Source: Crocinitomicaceae bacterium
GTDB lineage: Bacteria > Bacteroidota > Bacteroidia > Flavobacteriales_D > Parvicellaceae
Length of the DNA stretch: 48,020 nucleotides
NCBI GenBank assembly: GCA_002716065.1
Contig: PAZE01000002.1
Coordinates: forward strand, 6,617-54,636
Direction: 5' to 3'
The position numbers and the translations under genes are program-made. Below the pieces are notes generated by a model. The model saw only the letters and a list, made by a program, of their open reading frames with translations. It had not been told where the DNA came from and made no database searches. Positions 1 through 13,426 of this stretch are shown piece after piece (position 1 is the first letter of the stretch; each line of letters begins with the position of its first letter).

Positions 1-255
1 GGAAGTTGTGAAATCACTTCTCAAAACCATGGTTTTGTAGTTAGTAAAAAAGAGGCTGAAACTCATCCTGATATCACTATTACTCATATGCATTTAAATG
101 ATGATACAGTTGCAGGTATATCTCTTAAAGGAAAACCTGTTTTTTCAGTTCAATATCATCCAGAAGCTTCTTCTGGACCTCATGATTCTAGACATCTTTT
201 TGATGAGTTTATTTCAAATATTAAAAAATATACGAAACAGCCTGTTTCATCATAA
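1..255 (+). CDS. carA: Carbamoyl-phosphate synthase small subunit, C-terminal end (partial)
   Basis: The window opens inside a gene; the last 84 codons are visible in frame 1. They contain QNHGF and QYHPEASSGPHDS, the C-terminal part of a class I glutamine amidotransferase domain; the His and Glu of YHPE complete the Cys-His-Glu triad (the Cys lies upstream of the window). CarA hydrolyses glutamine and passes ammonia to CarB for carbamoyl phosphate synthesis, feeding pyrimidines and arginine. The gene ends 10 nt before eno, so the two are probably cotranscribed; a carA-eno order is common in Bacteroidota as I recall. CarA is preferred over other amidotransferases because of the SSGPHDS ending of the motif. 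Confidence 0.9.
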   Translation, partial: GSCEITSQNHGFVVSKKEAETHPDITITHMHLNDDTVAGISLKGKPVFSVQYHPEASSGPHDSRHLFDEFISNIKKYTKQPVSS

Positions 256-259
256 ATAA

Positions 260-1549
<1,290 letters not shown>

Positions 1550-1563
1550 TCTTTAAATTGTTT

Positions 1564-2343
1564 ATGAAAAGAAGAAGGGCGAAAGGCAATTTTTACAAGC
1601 TTTTGTTTTTTCTTTTACTTTTTTTGAATGTTTTAGTAGGAGTTTATGTAGTGCTAAAATACCCACGATTTTTTCATGTTTTTGAAAGAAAAATGGAGTC
1701 TTTTTTTGAAAGCCCTCAACTGCCCATTGGTAATTACCTTCAAGGTATAGATGTTTCAGAATATCAAGGTGTCGTTAATTGGAATGTGGTTTTTAAAAAG
1801 CAGAATAGTGACTCTATTTCATTTGTTTTTTTAAGAGCTACTGCTGGAAAAAATCATAGAGATCGTTTTTTTACTTCAAATTATAGGGAGGTAAAAAAAA
1901 CAGCTATTCCTATGGGAGCCTATCATTATTATAGACCGAATGAAAGCTCTAAAGAGCAAGCTGAATTTTACATTAAAAATGTAAAGCTGTCTTCGGGAGA
2001 TTTTCCTCCTATTTTAGACATTGAAAAAACAAGTGATGTTCAGTCTGTAGAAAAGTTAAAGAAAGGAATAAAAAATTGGTTGTCTATAATTGAAGGTCAT
2101 TATGGGGTAAAACCAATTCTGTATACTTACAGTCATTTTTATAAAAGCTATTTAAAAGATGATTTTTCTGATTATCCTTTATGGATAGCCAATTACAATA
2201 CTGTTAAGAATCCTTTGCCTTCATCAAATTGGCAATTCTGGCAATATTCTGAAGAAGGTTCGGTTAATGGTATTAAGGGACCTGTCGATTTAAATGTGTT
2301 TAGAGTTGGTGATAGAAGGCTAGAAAGTTTCTTGTTAAAATAG
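1564..2343 (+). CDS. Membrane-anchored GH25 family lysozyme-like hydrolase
   Basis: The protein begins with a basic stretch (KRRRAKGNF) and one hydrophobic segment near residues 11-32, so it is probably an N-terminally anchored periplasmic protein. The rest is a glycoside hydrolase family 25 domain: GIDVSEYQG near residue 61 with the first acidic active-site residue, ATAGK, GAYHYYRP, and the catalytic D-x-E in PILDIEKT near residue 150, ending with WQFWQYSEEG. GH25 enzymes cut the muramic acid-glucosamine bond of peptidoglycan. I chose the ATG at 1564; a TTG two codons upstream is also open. It follows eno by 14 nt and a hairpin lies behind it. A role in wall remodelling is inferred from the family. 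Confidence 0.88.
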   Translation: MKRRRAKGNFYKLLFFLLLFLNVLVGVYVVLKYPRFFHVFERKMESFFESPQLPIGNYLQGIDVSEYQGVVNWNVVFKKQNSDSISFVFLRATAGKNHRDRFFTSNYREVKKTAIPMGAYHYYRPNESSKEQAEFYIKNVKLSSGDFPPILDIEKTSDVQSVEKLKKGIKNWLSIIEGHYGVKPILYTYSHFYKSYLKDDFSDYPLWIANYNTVKNPLPSSNWQFWQYSEEGSVNGIKGPVDLNVFRVGDRRLESFLLK

Positions 2344-2346
2344 AAT

Positions 2347-2376
2347 AAAAAAGAGCTTTATTTAAAAACTCTTTTT
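2347..2376 (+). terminator. Weak AT-rich hairpin after the GH25 gene
   Basis: AAAAAGAG (2348-2355) can pair with CTCTTTTT (2369-2376) around a 13-nt loop, directly behind the GH25 stop codon. The right arm is T-rich, as in an intrinsic terminator, but the stem has only two G-C pairs. It could simply be AT-rich noise. Confidence 0.35.
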
Positions 2377-2404
2377 ATGAAATAGCTTATGTTAAATAAA
2401 GACT

Positions 2405-2423
2405 AACTCAATCCAATTGAGTT
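2405..2423. repeat. Perfect 8-bp palindrome AACTCAAT-CCA-ATTGAGTT upstream of icd
   Basis: Two perfect 8-nt inverted arms surround a 3-nt centre, about 50 nt upstream of the predicted icd -7 element. It may be an operator for an unknown regulator or a small hairpin. No regulator gene is adjacent. Confidence 0.4.
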
Positions 2424-2430
2424 CCGATAG

Positions 2431-6926
<4,496 letters not shown>

Positions 6927-6929
6927 GTT

Positions 6930-7745
6930 TTATTTATACAAATTAGTAGTAATAGATATTTCTGGACTAAAACCTAGTATTTGATGGTATTGAGATCCTA
7001 TGTCAATTGTTAATTTCTTGATATTACTTCCAATACCGAATCCAAATGTTGTTGGGTTGGTTCCAACCCCACCTCTCAAACTAATGTTTTCAATTGGGCT
7101 GTAAATAATAGCTGCTCTAACAGATGGTGCATATAGAATATCTTTCTCAAAACTAATGATGGTGTTAAGTTGCTCGGAAACAGCATAGTCTAAGCCTATT
7201 TGAATTAAAGTTGGAATCCTTTCGTCTTCAAACTCAGCAACTTTTGAAAGCGTAGGGTTTTTTACAATTACCCCCATTGACAACTCAGAGGATAGCTTGC
7301 TATTTAATCCAATATCTCCAGAAAAAATAGATTTAGAGCCATAATTTTCACCTAAATCTATAAAAAGATAATTCATTTTAATTCCTGCAGATATGTTTTT
7401 CCCTAATTGCATGGAATAGCCGACTCCAGAAGAGTGAACAGAATAGTTTTCATTCCCAAAATTTGAATAATTTACTCCAATTGCACTATTGTTAATAGGT
7501 GCTGCAAATGTTAATGTGCCGGTTGAATAATCAGAAATTAAAAATCTATTATTTATCGATACGCCTAATGCCATATTTTCAATATGGGCAAGTCCGCCAA
7601 TATTGTTGTTAATTGACCATAAATCAGTTTGAGTTACATTGGCCCCACAAATCGAAGTGCTAATGGCACCTTGGTCAAAGAGAAGTTGTGAAAAGTAAAA
7701 ATGACAAAAAAGAAAAAAGACAATTGTAGTAGAATATTTCTTCAT
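6930..7745 (-). CDS. PorV/PorQ-like outer-membrane barrel protein
   Basis: A signal peptide (MKKYSTTIVFFLFCHFYFSQ) precedes about 250 residues of amphipathic strands with many Gly, Ser and Asn residues and a terminal aromatic strand (SPEISITTNLYK). Short patches such as NNIGGLAHIENMALGVSINNRF resemble the N-terminal region of the PorV/PorQ family, whose characterised members take part in type IX secretion. This copy is short (271 residues against about 350-400 for PorV), so it is more likely a relative than PorV itself. It is the first gene of a pair with the HhH/barrel protein and reads in the same frame as it. Confidence 0.65.
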   Translation of the reverse strand: MKKYSTTIVFFLFCHFYFSQLLFDQGAISTSICGANVTQTDLWSINNNIGGLAHIENMALGVSINNRFLISDYSTGTLTFAAPINNSAIGVNYSNFGNENYSVHSSGVGYSMQLGKNISAGIKMNYLFIDLGENYGSKSIFSGDIGLNSKLSSELSMGVIVKNPTLSKVAEFEDERIPTLIQIGLDYAVSEQLNTIISFEKDILYAPSVRAAIIYSPIENISLRGGVGTNPTTFGFGIGSNIKKLTIDIGSQYHQILGFSPEISITTNLYK

Positions 7746-7802
7746 CTACCCAATTTAATTATAATTTTTTATTGGAGTAAGGAAAATTTCAGAAAAAAAA
7801 GT

Positions 7803-8474
7803 TTAGACTACAAAAGCGATATACTTAATGGTTTTATTTTCTTTTAACCAAAGGCTTTCATAAAAGGTTTGAATACTTAACGTTTCTTTTAGCTTTTCAC
7901 TTGCTCTGGGTATTAACTCACTATATATATTGTCGCTATTTTCAATGATTTTATAGTTGTTTTCTTTTATTTCATCTAAAGTGTAATGGTAAAGAAGGTT
8001 GCTGTCGGTTTTAAGATGAATTATTCCATTAGGGCAAAGAATTTTTTTATAACGATCAATAAATAAAGGTGAGGTTAATCGTTTTCTTGGTCTTTTGGGT
8101 TGTGGGTCAGAAAAAGTAAGCCATATATCTGAAACTTCATCTTTTGTAAAAAAATGATCTATAAAATCAATTTTAGTTCTAAGGAAACGTACATTTTCGA
8201 TATTTTCATCATTTGTGGTTTTAGCACCTCTCCATATTCTTGCTCCTTTAATGTCTACGCCAATAAAGTTAACATCTGGATTTAATTTTGCAAGACCTAC
8301 AGTATATTCACCTTTACCACAACCTAATTCTAGTACGATTGGATTGTCGTTTTTAAACTCTAAATTCCATTTACCCTTTATTTTATGTGCAGGTTTGATT
8401 TCGTTCAAACTAGGTTGCAAAACATTTGTAAAAGTATTTAGCTCGTAAAATCTTTTTAGTTTATCCTTTCCCAT
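7803..8474 (-). CDS. trmB: tRNA (guanine-N7-)-methyltransferase
   Basis: TrmB methylates G46 in the variable loop of tRNAs using S-adenosylmethionine. The 223-residue protein has the SAM-binding LELGCGKGEYT near residues 48-58, the acidic VDIKG strand end, and the family signature FSDPQPKRPRKRLT near residues 122-135, which contains the catalytic Asp and RNA-contacting basic residues. Its start overlaps the end of gldC by 14 nt, so the two are translated from one message. Length and motifs are typical. Confidence 0.95.
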   Translation of the reverse strand: MGKDKLKRFYELNTFTNVLQPSLNEIKPAHKIKGKWNLEFKNDNPIVLELGCGKGEYTVGLAKLNPDVNFIGVDIKGARIWRGAKTTNDENIENVRFLRTKIDFIDHFFTKDEVSDIWLTFSDPQPKRPRKRLTSPLFIDRYKKILCPNGIIHLKTDSNLLYHYTLDEIKENNYKIIENSDNIYSELIPRASEKLKETLSIQTFYESLWLKENKTIKYIAFVV

Positions 8475-8826
8475 CGTTATCGAATTTTCCAGATTTTGGG
8501 ATTATACCCATTTTTTCACCAAAAAAATCGGCAAAGTCTCTTATTGCCAGTGCCAATTGATCTTCGCTAGTTGATTTTTCAAAATTATCAGCCATTGTAA
8601 TAAAAGTTTGAAAGTAGAATTTGCTCATTTCTTCAATTGAAATGTCTTTAGTCCAAAGGTTTAAGCTCATGGCATTATTGTCGATTTTGTCCCAGAATGA
8701 AAGAAATGCTGCTTTGGCTTCGTGTTTAATTTTTTCAGATCCGTTGATAGATTCCCAACTTATTTTTTCAGGAACCTGATTTTCGTCTAAATCAAAAACT
8801 ATATTTAGGTTGCTTTTATTACTCAT
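8461..8826 (-). CDS. gldC: Gliding motility protein GldC
   Basis: The 121-residue protein has no signal peptide and matches GldC by its start (SNLNIVFDLDENQVPEKI), the central KAAFLSFWDKIDNNAMSLNLWTK, and the end FADFFGEKMGII. GldC is a small protein that assists gliding motility in Flavobacterium johnsoniae, where it is encoded next to gldB. Here it overlaps gldB by 8 nt and trmB by 14 nt, so gldB-gldC-trmB is a single minus-strand transcript. Its biochemical role is unknown in the family. Confidence 0.9.
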   Translation of the reverse strand: MSNKSNLNIVFDLDENQVPEKISWESINGSEKIKHEAKAAFLSFWDKIDNNAMSLNLWTKDISIEEMSKFYFQTFITMADNFEKSTSEDQLALAIRDFADFFGEKMGIIPKSGKFDNDGKG

Positions 8827-9829
8827 TTGGATGATACGATTTTAATATTTTTTTAGCATTTTTTTCATTTACTAAGCTTTGAATATCTATGCAGTTGGAT
8901 TCAACGTAATCTTTAACAATTTTATATCCTAACCAAACGCCAACTCTTGAAGGAGATTCTTTTGGTAAGCCCTTAGTGTAGGGAGCTAAAGATATAAAAT
9001 GATTCAGTAATTTTTTGTCTTTTGAGTACAATAGGTTTTCATTGACAATTGTTTCCCATATGTTTTGCTCATTTTCTTGACACCATATCAACTCATCTTT
9101 AGAGTATCTAAATTTTAAATTTTCATCTTGATTAGGGGTCATCACTTCTATAAGATAACTAATTTTCCCTAAAGAAATAATTTCAGATAAAAAGTCATCA
9201 CCTAAAGATGTGTAAAATCTATTGTGCAGCAAACAATGCATCACATCTGATACTAAATATTGAGCATTCATCTTTTGTTTTATAAATTTAGGAAAGTAAT
9301 CCGAAGGCAGACTTTTAACAATCTTATTGTTCTCTCCAAGGTACATCTCAAGCCCTATTGCTATTGTTTTATCAACTTCGATTGTGTTGGCATTAAAATT
9401 TGAGTATAGGGTAGTTATTGATGGTAGCGTACTATCAGGGAAATAATAATTAAAATGTTTAAATGCAGAGTTAATCTCCTTTTCATAAGGAGAAAAATCA
9501 GAGAAATAAGTTAATATCGTTGAACTAATTTCAGAAGTAGATGGATGTTCAATAAATGTTTTTAGACGAATGGGAGCATTTTCAGAAAATGGATTTCCTT
9601 CATTTAACATCTGAGAATAAAAAAGGGAATAAAGTCTATCGTATTTATCGATTAAATAATTGTGTTTAGCTTCATTATCTATTTCAGCTGAAAACAATTC
9701 TTTTTCAAGGTGATTGTATTTCAAGCTAATTTTTTGTTTATCGACATTGATGTTGTAATCAATACAATTTTTGCTGCATGAAAGCACCAATAATAAACTT
9801 GCAATTAGAATAATGCGTATAATAAACAT
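8819..9829 (-). CDS. gldB: Gliding motility lipoprotein GldB
   Basis: The product has a lipoprotein signal with lipobox LVLSC (lipidated Cys near residue 18) followed by about 318 residues matching GldB, a lipoprotein required for gliding and associated with the type IX secretion/motility machine. Typical segments are DSTLPSITTLYSNFNA, IAIGLEMYLG and PSRVGVWLGYKIV near the C-terminus. It overlaps gldC by 8 nt. The divergent neighbour encodes a PorT-like barrel and then nadE; I recall nadE near gldBC in other gliding flavobacteria, but cannot check that here. Confidence 0.9.
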   Translation of the reverse strand: MFIIRIILIASLLLVLSCSKNCIDYNINVDKQKISLKYNHLEKELFSAEIDNEAKHNYLIDKYDRLYSLFYSQMLNEGNPFSENAPIRLKTFIEHPSTSEISSTILTYFSDFSPYEKEINSAFKHFNYYFPDSTLPSITTLYSNFNANTIEVDKTIAIGLEMYLGENNKIVKSLPSDYFPKFIKQKMNAQYLVSDVMHCLLHNRFYTSLGDDFLSEIISLGKISYLIEVMTPNQDENLKFRYSKDELIWCQENEQNIWETIVNENLLYSKDKKLLNHFISLAPYTKGLPKESPSRVGVWLGYKIVKDYVESNCIDIQSLVNEKNAKKILKSYHPNE

Positions 9830-9858
9830 TGGTTAATGAAATTTATATAAATGTAAAA

Positions 9859-9887
9859 TTTGTTGCTTTAAAAAATCATTATTTTTG
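9859..9887 (+). promoter_or_regulatory. Predicted promoter of the PorT-like gene
   Basis: TTTG at 9859-9862 and TATTTTTG at 9880-9887 match the Bacteroidota -33 and -7 elements with a 17-nt spacer. The downstream ATG is 22 nt away. This is one of the best promoter matches in the window. Confidence 0.6.
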
Positions 9888-9909
9888 AATATAAAATATA
9901 TAAATAGTT

Positions 9910-10755
9910 ATGAAAAAAATTGCAATTGCATTTTTGTTTCTTTTTGGTTTGTCTCAATTTACAGCTCAAGAAGAAGAAAGTAAAAAATTTAGATTTGGTC
10001 TTAAGGGAGATGCTGCTGTTGGTTGGTTAGCGCCAGATGATGAACGCAGATTTTCATCTGCTGGAGTTGGCTTAGGATTAGGCTGGGGATTACAAATGGA
10101 ATTTAGATTAGGGAAGACCACCTCTTTTGCTACTGGGCTTAATTTAGAATCTTTCTCTGCAAAATTAAATTATGCAGATGATGCACTTGCTGCATATAAA
10201 CCAACATATTATATGCTTAATGATTTTCAATATGTTCAATGGGATGAGTTAAATACACCAATTGACTCAACTCAAGGAGATTTGTATCAACTAAAACAGC
10301 GAAAATATACTATCAACTACGTTAATCTACCTTTTATTTTAAAAATGAAAACTAAAGAAATTGGTTACTTCACTTATTTTGGAGAATTTGGAGGGGTTAT
10401 TGGTTTTAAAACAAAGGCTAGGGTTGATGATGTTTCTGATAGAATTGATACTACCGCAAACGCCTTTACTGTCGATGTTGCTAATTTCCCTGGCTTAGAC
10501 GATTTGGATTTAGCTAAAGGAACCCAGCCTATTCGAGTTGGTATTCGAGTTGGAGGAGGTGCCGAGTACAATATTTCTGGTTCAACATCATTGTTTTTCT
10601 CTTTACACTACAATTACTTCATCACAAATGCACTTACAAGATCTCAATCTGAAGATTTTCTAAGAAGTTATGATCCCACAACTGGTGAATTTAGTGCTGT
10701 TGGTGCAAAAGCTATTCCTGGAAGTGTTGCCCTTACTGTAGGCGTGTTGTTTTAA
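9910..10755 (+). CDS. Outer-membrane beta-barrel protein, PorT-like
   Basis: A signal peptide (KKIAIAFLFLFGLSQFTAQ) is followed by a roughly 260-residue beta-barrel with strands ending in aromatic residues: FRFGLKGDAAVGWL, LGLGWGLQMEFRLG, YTINYVNLPFILKM, GYFTYFGEFGGVIGF, and a terminal strand GSVALTVGVLF. This is the OMP_b-brl_2/PorT architecture. PorT proteins belong to the type IX secretion system. The position beside gldB-gldC supports a T9SS or motility link, but many Bacteroidota barrels share this fold, so the specific name is inferred. Confidence 0.65.
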   Translation: MKKIAIAFLFLFGLSQFTAQEEESKKFRFGLKGDAAVGWLAPDDERRFSSAGVGLGLGWGLQMEFRLGKTTSFATGLNLESFSAKLNYADDALAAYKPTYYMLNDFQYVQWDELNTPIDSTQGDLYQLKQRKYTINYVNLPFILKMKTKEIGYFTYFGEFGGVIGFKTKARVDDVSDRIDTTANAFTVDVANFPGLDDLDLAKGTQPIRVGIRVGGGAEYNISGSTSLFFSLHYNYFITNALTRSQSEDFLRSYDPTTGEFSAVGAKAIPGSVALTVGVLF

Positions 10756-10768
10756 TGAGTTGTCTTTT

Positions 10769-11542
10769 ATGCAACTAGAGAAGGTAGTAAATCATATTAA
10801 AAACTGGTTAATACACTATGTAAGGGATTCTAAACTTGATGGCTTTGTTGTTGGTGTTTCTGGGGGTGTTGATTCTGCTTTAACAGCTACTCTTGCTGCT
10901 TCTACAGGTTATAAAACCATCTTGTTAAATATGCCTATTTTTCAGGCAGATAGTCAACTAAACAGAAGTGATAATCAAATTGAATCTCTTAAAGAACGCT
11001 ATTCAAATGTTAGTAGTTGTACTATTGATTTAACAACTTTATTTAAGTCTGCTCAAGAATGTTTTCCAAGTGATGTGCAAGATGAGCTTACAATGGCAAA
11101 TACTAGAGCTCGATTAAGAATGACCACCCTTTATGCTTTTGCAAGCTCTAATCGATTATTGGTAACAGGTACTGGAAATAAGATTGAAGATTTTGGGGTT
11201 GGTTTTTATACCAAATATGGAGATGGTGGTGTTGATATTTCACCAATTGCAGATTTACTTAAATCTGAAGTTTTCCAATTGGCTGAATACCTAAATGTTA
11301 ATAAAGAAATTTTAACCGCCCAACCTACTGATGGATTATGGGGAGATAACCGCTCAGATGAAGATCAGCTTGGAGCAACTTATAGTGAGTTAGAATGGGC
11401 AATGCAAAATTCTCATTCTGACAGAACTTTTTTTTCTTTAAGGCAAAGGGAAGTAATGGAAATTTACACTAGATTAAATAAAGTTAATCAGCATAAAATG
11501 TTACCCATTCCAGTTTGTGAAATTCCTGAGGATTTTAAGTAA
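10769..11542 (+). CDS. nadE: NAD(+) synthase, ammonia-dependent
   Basis: NadE converts nicotinic acid adenine dinucleotide to NAD+ using ATP and ammonia. The 257-residue product shows the ATP-pyrophosphatase P-loop SGGVDSAL at residues 31-38, GTGNKIEDFGVGFYTKYGDG, DISPIADLLKSEV and PTDGLWGDNRSDEDQLG, all family hallmarks. There is no glutaminase domain, so it uses free ammonia. I chose ATG 10769 over TTG 10760; a TAATG at 10754-10758 opens only seven codons in another frame. It probably shares the promoter of the upstream barrel gene. The stop faces the ferredoxin gene with 4 nt between. Confidence 0.95.
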   Translation: MQLEKVVNHIKNWLIHYVRDSKLDGFVVGVSGGVDSALTATLAASTGYKTILLNMPIFQADSQLNRSDNQIESLKERYSNVSSCTIDLTTLFKSAQECFPSDVQDELTMANTRARLRMTTLYAFASSNRLLVTGTGNKIEDFGVGFYTKYGDGGVDISPIADLLKSEVFQLAEYLNVNKEILTAQPTDGLWGDNRSDEDQLGATYSELEWAMQNSHSDRTFFSLRQREVMEIYTRLNKVNQHKMLPIPVCEIPEDFK

Positions 11543-11546
11543 AGAG

Positions 11547-11894
11547 TTACCAGTCATCTTCGTTAAAACTAGCATCTGGAGCAAGTTTTACAATTAACCC
11601 ATTTAAATCCTTGGAGATTTGTATTTGACATCCTAATCTGCTATTATCTTGAACATTCCAGGCTTCGTCTAGCATTGCTTGTTCGTTGTCACTTCTTTCA
11701 ATGGGAACATGACTGGTTTCAATATATACTTGACAAGAAGCACACATGGCCATGCCACCACAAGTTCCTTCAACAGGGAGTTCATAGCTTCTGCAAAGCT
11801 CCATAATGTTCATGTTCATGTCAGTTGGAGCCTCTAACTTATGGTGTTTATTTTCTCTGTCAATTACTGTTATAAAAACTGTATTTTTCTCCAA
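11547..11894 (-). CDS. 2Fe-2S ferredoxin, adrenodoxin type
   Basis: The 115-residue protein carries the cluster ligands C45-x5-C51-x2-C54-x34-C89 in CGGMAMCASC and RLGC, the vertebrate-type/adrenodoxin spacing, plus ERSDNEQAMLD typical of this branch. It is a soluble electron carrier. It lies 14 nt behind a ferredoxin-NADP reductase gene, its likely redox partner. The start is TTG: a TGA lies in frame directly upstream, and the first ATG would delete the first beta strands. Confidence 0.9.
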   Translation of the reverse strand: MEKNTVFITVIDRENKHHKLEAPTDMNMNIMELCRSYELPVEGTCGGMAMCASCQVYIETSHVPIERSDNEQAMLDEAWNVQDNSRLGCQIQISKDLNGLIVKLAPDASFNEDDW

Positions 11895-11908
11895 TCAATA
11901 TAAATTTG

Positions 11909-12922
11909 TTATTCAAATCCAGTAACTCCGCTTACGGTAGTGTATTTTAAGACATTATTTTTATTTGGATGAATTTTTTTAAATGCAGATTGCACCATAA
12001 TGGTTGCTTCATGAAAACCACATAAAATAAGTTTGAGTTTTCCAGGGTAGGTATTAACATCTCCAATAGCATAAATACCTTCAATGTTGGTGCTGTAATC
12101 TGTAGCATTATCTACAACAATAGCATTTTTTTTAATCTCTAATCCCCAGTTTGCTATTGGACCAAGTTTAGGAGATAATCCAAAAAGAGGGAGCCAGAAA
12201 TCAGTATGTATTGTAGCTTTTTCTTTAGATTTATTTCTTATAACAACGCTATCAAGAGATCCATTTCCGTTGAGCTCAATAACTTCAGAATCTAGAAGTA
12301 AATTGATTTTTCCGTTCTCAGCCATAGTCATAGCTTTTTGAACAGAGTCTAAATGAGCTCTAAAGCTTTGACTTCTATGAACAAGGGTAACTTCAGAAGC
12401 ATATTCATTGGCGAAAAATAATGCCCAATCTAAAGCACTATCCCCACCTCCAGAAATAACTAGTTTTTTGTTTTTAAAAACTTCAGGATCTTTAACTATG
12501 TAGTTTACCCCCTTCTCTTCAAAATCTTTAAGGTTAAAAATTGGTGGTTTTCTAGGGATAAAAACACCTAAACCTCCTGCAATTGCAACTACTGGAGCTT
12601 GGTGCTTTGTTCCTTGTTTAGTGGTTACAATAAACTGATTATCTTCTGTTTTTTCGATGTTTGCAGCAGTTTCTCCAAGGGTGAATCCAGGTTTAAAGGG
12701 TTTGATTTGCTCCATTAGATTATCGACTAAATCACCAGCAAGAATAGATGGGTAACCAGGAATATCGTAAATGGGTTTTTTAGGATAGATTTCAGCACAT
12801 TGTCCACCTGGAATGGGCAGGGCGTCAATTAAATGGCACTTTAATTTTATTAACCCGGCTTCAAAAACGGTGAAAAGTCCTACTGGACCTGCTCCAATGA
12901 TTATAATGTCTGTTTTAATCAT
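11909..12922 (-). CDS. Ferredoxin--NADP reductase, thioredoxin-reductase-like type
   Basis: The 337-residue flavoprotein begins with the FAD-binding GAGPVG (residues 11-16) and GGQCAEIYPKKPIYDIPGYP, and has a second dinucleotide site GGGDSALDWA near residue 156 and the C-terminal GIYAIGDVN. The redox-active CxxC of thioredoxin reductase is absent, so it belongs to the ferredoxin-NADP reductase subfamily of the Bacillus YumC type. It transfers electrons between NADPH and ferredoxin, here presumably the product of the next gene. The gene is 13 nt downstream of purE, so purK-purE-fnr-fdx may be one transcript. Confidence 0.92.
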   Translation of the reverse strand: MIKTDIIIIGAGPVGLFTVFEAGLIKLKCHLIDALPIPGGQCAEIYPKKPIYDIPGYPSILAGDLVDNLMEQIKPFKPGFTLGETAANIEKTEDNQFIVTTKQGTKHQAPVVAIAGGLGVFIPRKPPIFNLKDFEEKGVNYIVKDPEVFKNKKLVISGGGDSALDWALFFANEYASEVTLVHRSQSFRAHLDSVQKAMTMAENGKINLLLDSEVIELNGNGSLDSVVIRNKSKEKATIHTDFWLPLFGLSPKLGPIANWGLEIKKNAIVVDNATDYSTNIEGIYAIGDVNTYPGKLKLILCGFHEATIMVQSAFKKIHPNKNNVLKYTTVSGVTGFE

Positions 12923-12935
12923 GATTTATGGTAAA

Positions 12936-13424
12936 TTAAGACTGATTTAAATCCTTATCTGATTGGATAACTTTAGCTTTAAGACCTTCTTTATATTCTG
13001 CGATTTTAGCTGAAATCGAAGGGTCATCAATTCCAATAATCTGAGCAGCAAGAATTCCAGCATTTTTCGCTCCGTTTAATGCTACAGTAGCAACAGGAAC
13101 ACCATCAGGCATTTGTAAAATGGAGAGCATTGAATCCCATCCATCAATAGAATTTCTTGATTTAACTGGTACTCCAATAACTGGAAGTGAGGTTATAGAA
13201 GCAACCATTCCCGGTAGGTGCGCTGCGCCACCGGCACCTGCAATTATTACAGAAATACCGTTATTTTTAGCATTTTCAGCATAGTCAAACATTTTACTTG
13301 GTGTTCGATGTGCCGATACAATATTTACTTTTGTTTCTATGCCAAATTCATTTAAAACATCAATGGCATTTTGCATAACAGGTAAATCACTTTTACTTCC
13401 CATTATAATTCCAACTCTTTTCAT
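12936..13424 (-). CDS. purE: N5-carboxyaminoimidazole ribonucleotide mutase
   Basis: PurE isomerises N5-CAIR to CAIR in purine synthesis, following PurK. The 162-residue protein has the class I motifs MGSKSD (residues 9-14), SAHRTP near 39, and AGAGGAAHLPGMVAS, with the conserved NAGILAAQI near the end. It lies 2 nt downstream of purK, so the two enzymes of the step are co-expressed. Confidence 0.96.
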   Translation of the reverse strand: MKRVGIIMGSKSDLPVMQNAIDVLNEFGIETKVNIVSAHRTPSKMFDYAENAKNNGISVIIAGAGGAAHLPGMVASITSLPVIGVPVKSRNSIDGWDSMLSILQMPDGVPVATVALNGAKNAGILAAQIIGIDDPSISAKIAEYKEGLKAKVIQSDKDLNQS

Positions 13425-13426
13425 AT

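Noticed and set aside
10754-10778. TAATG start for nadE coupled to the PorT-like gene.
   Set aside because: That ATG opens only seven codons in a different frame; the NadE frame starts at TTG 10760 or ATG 10769.
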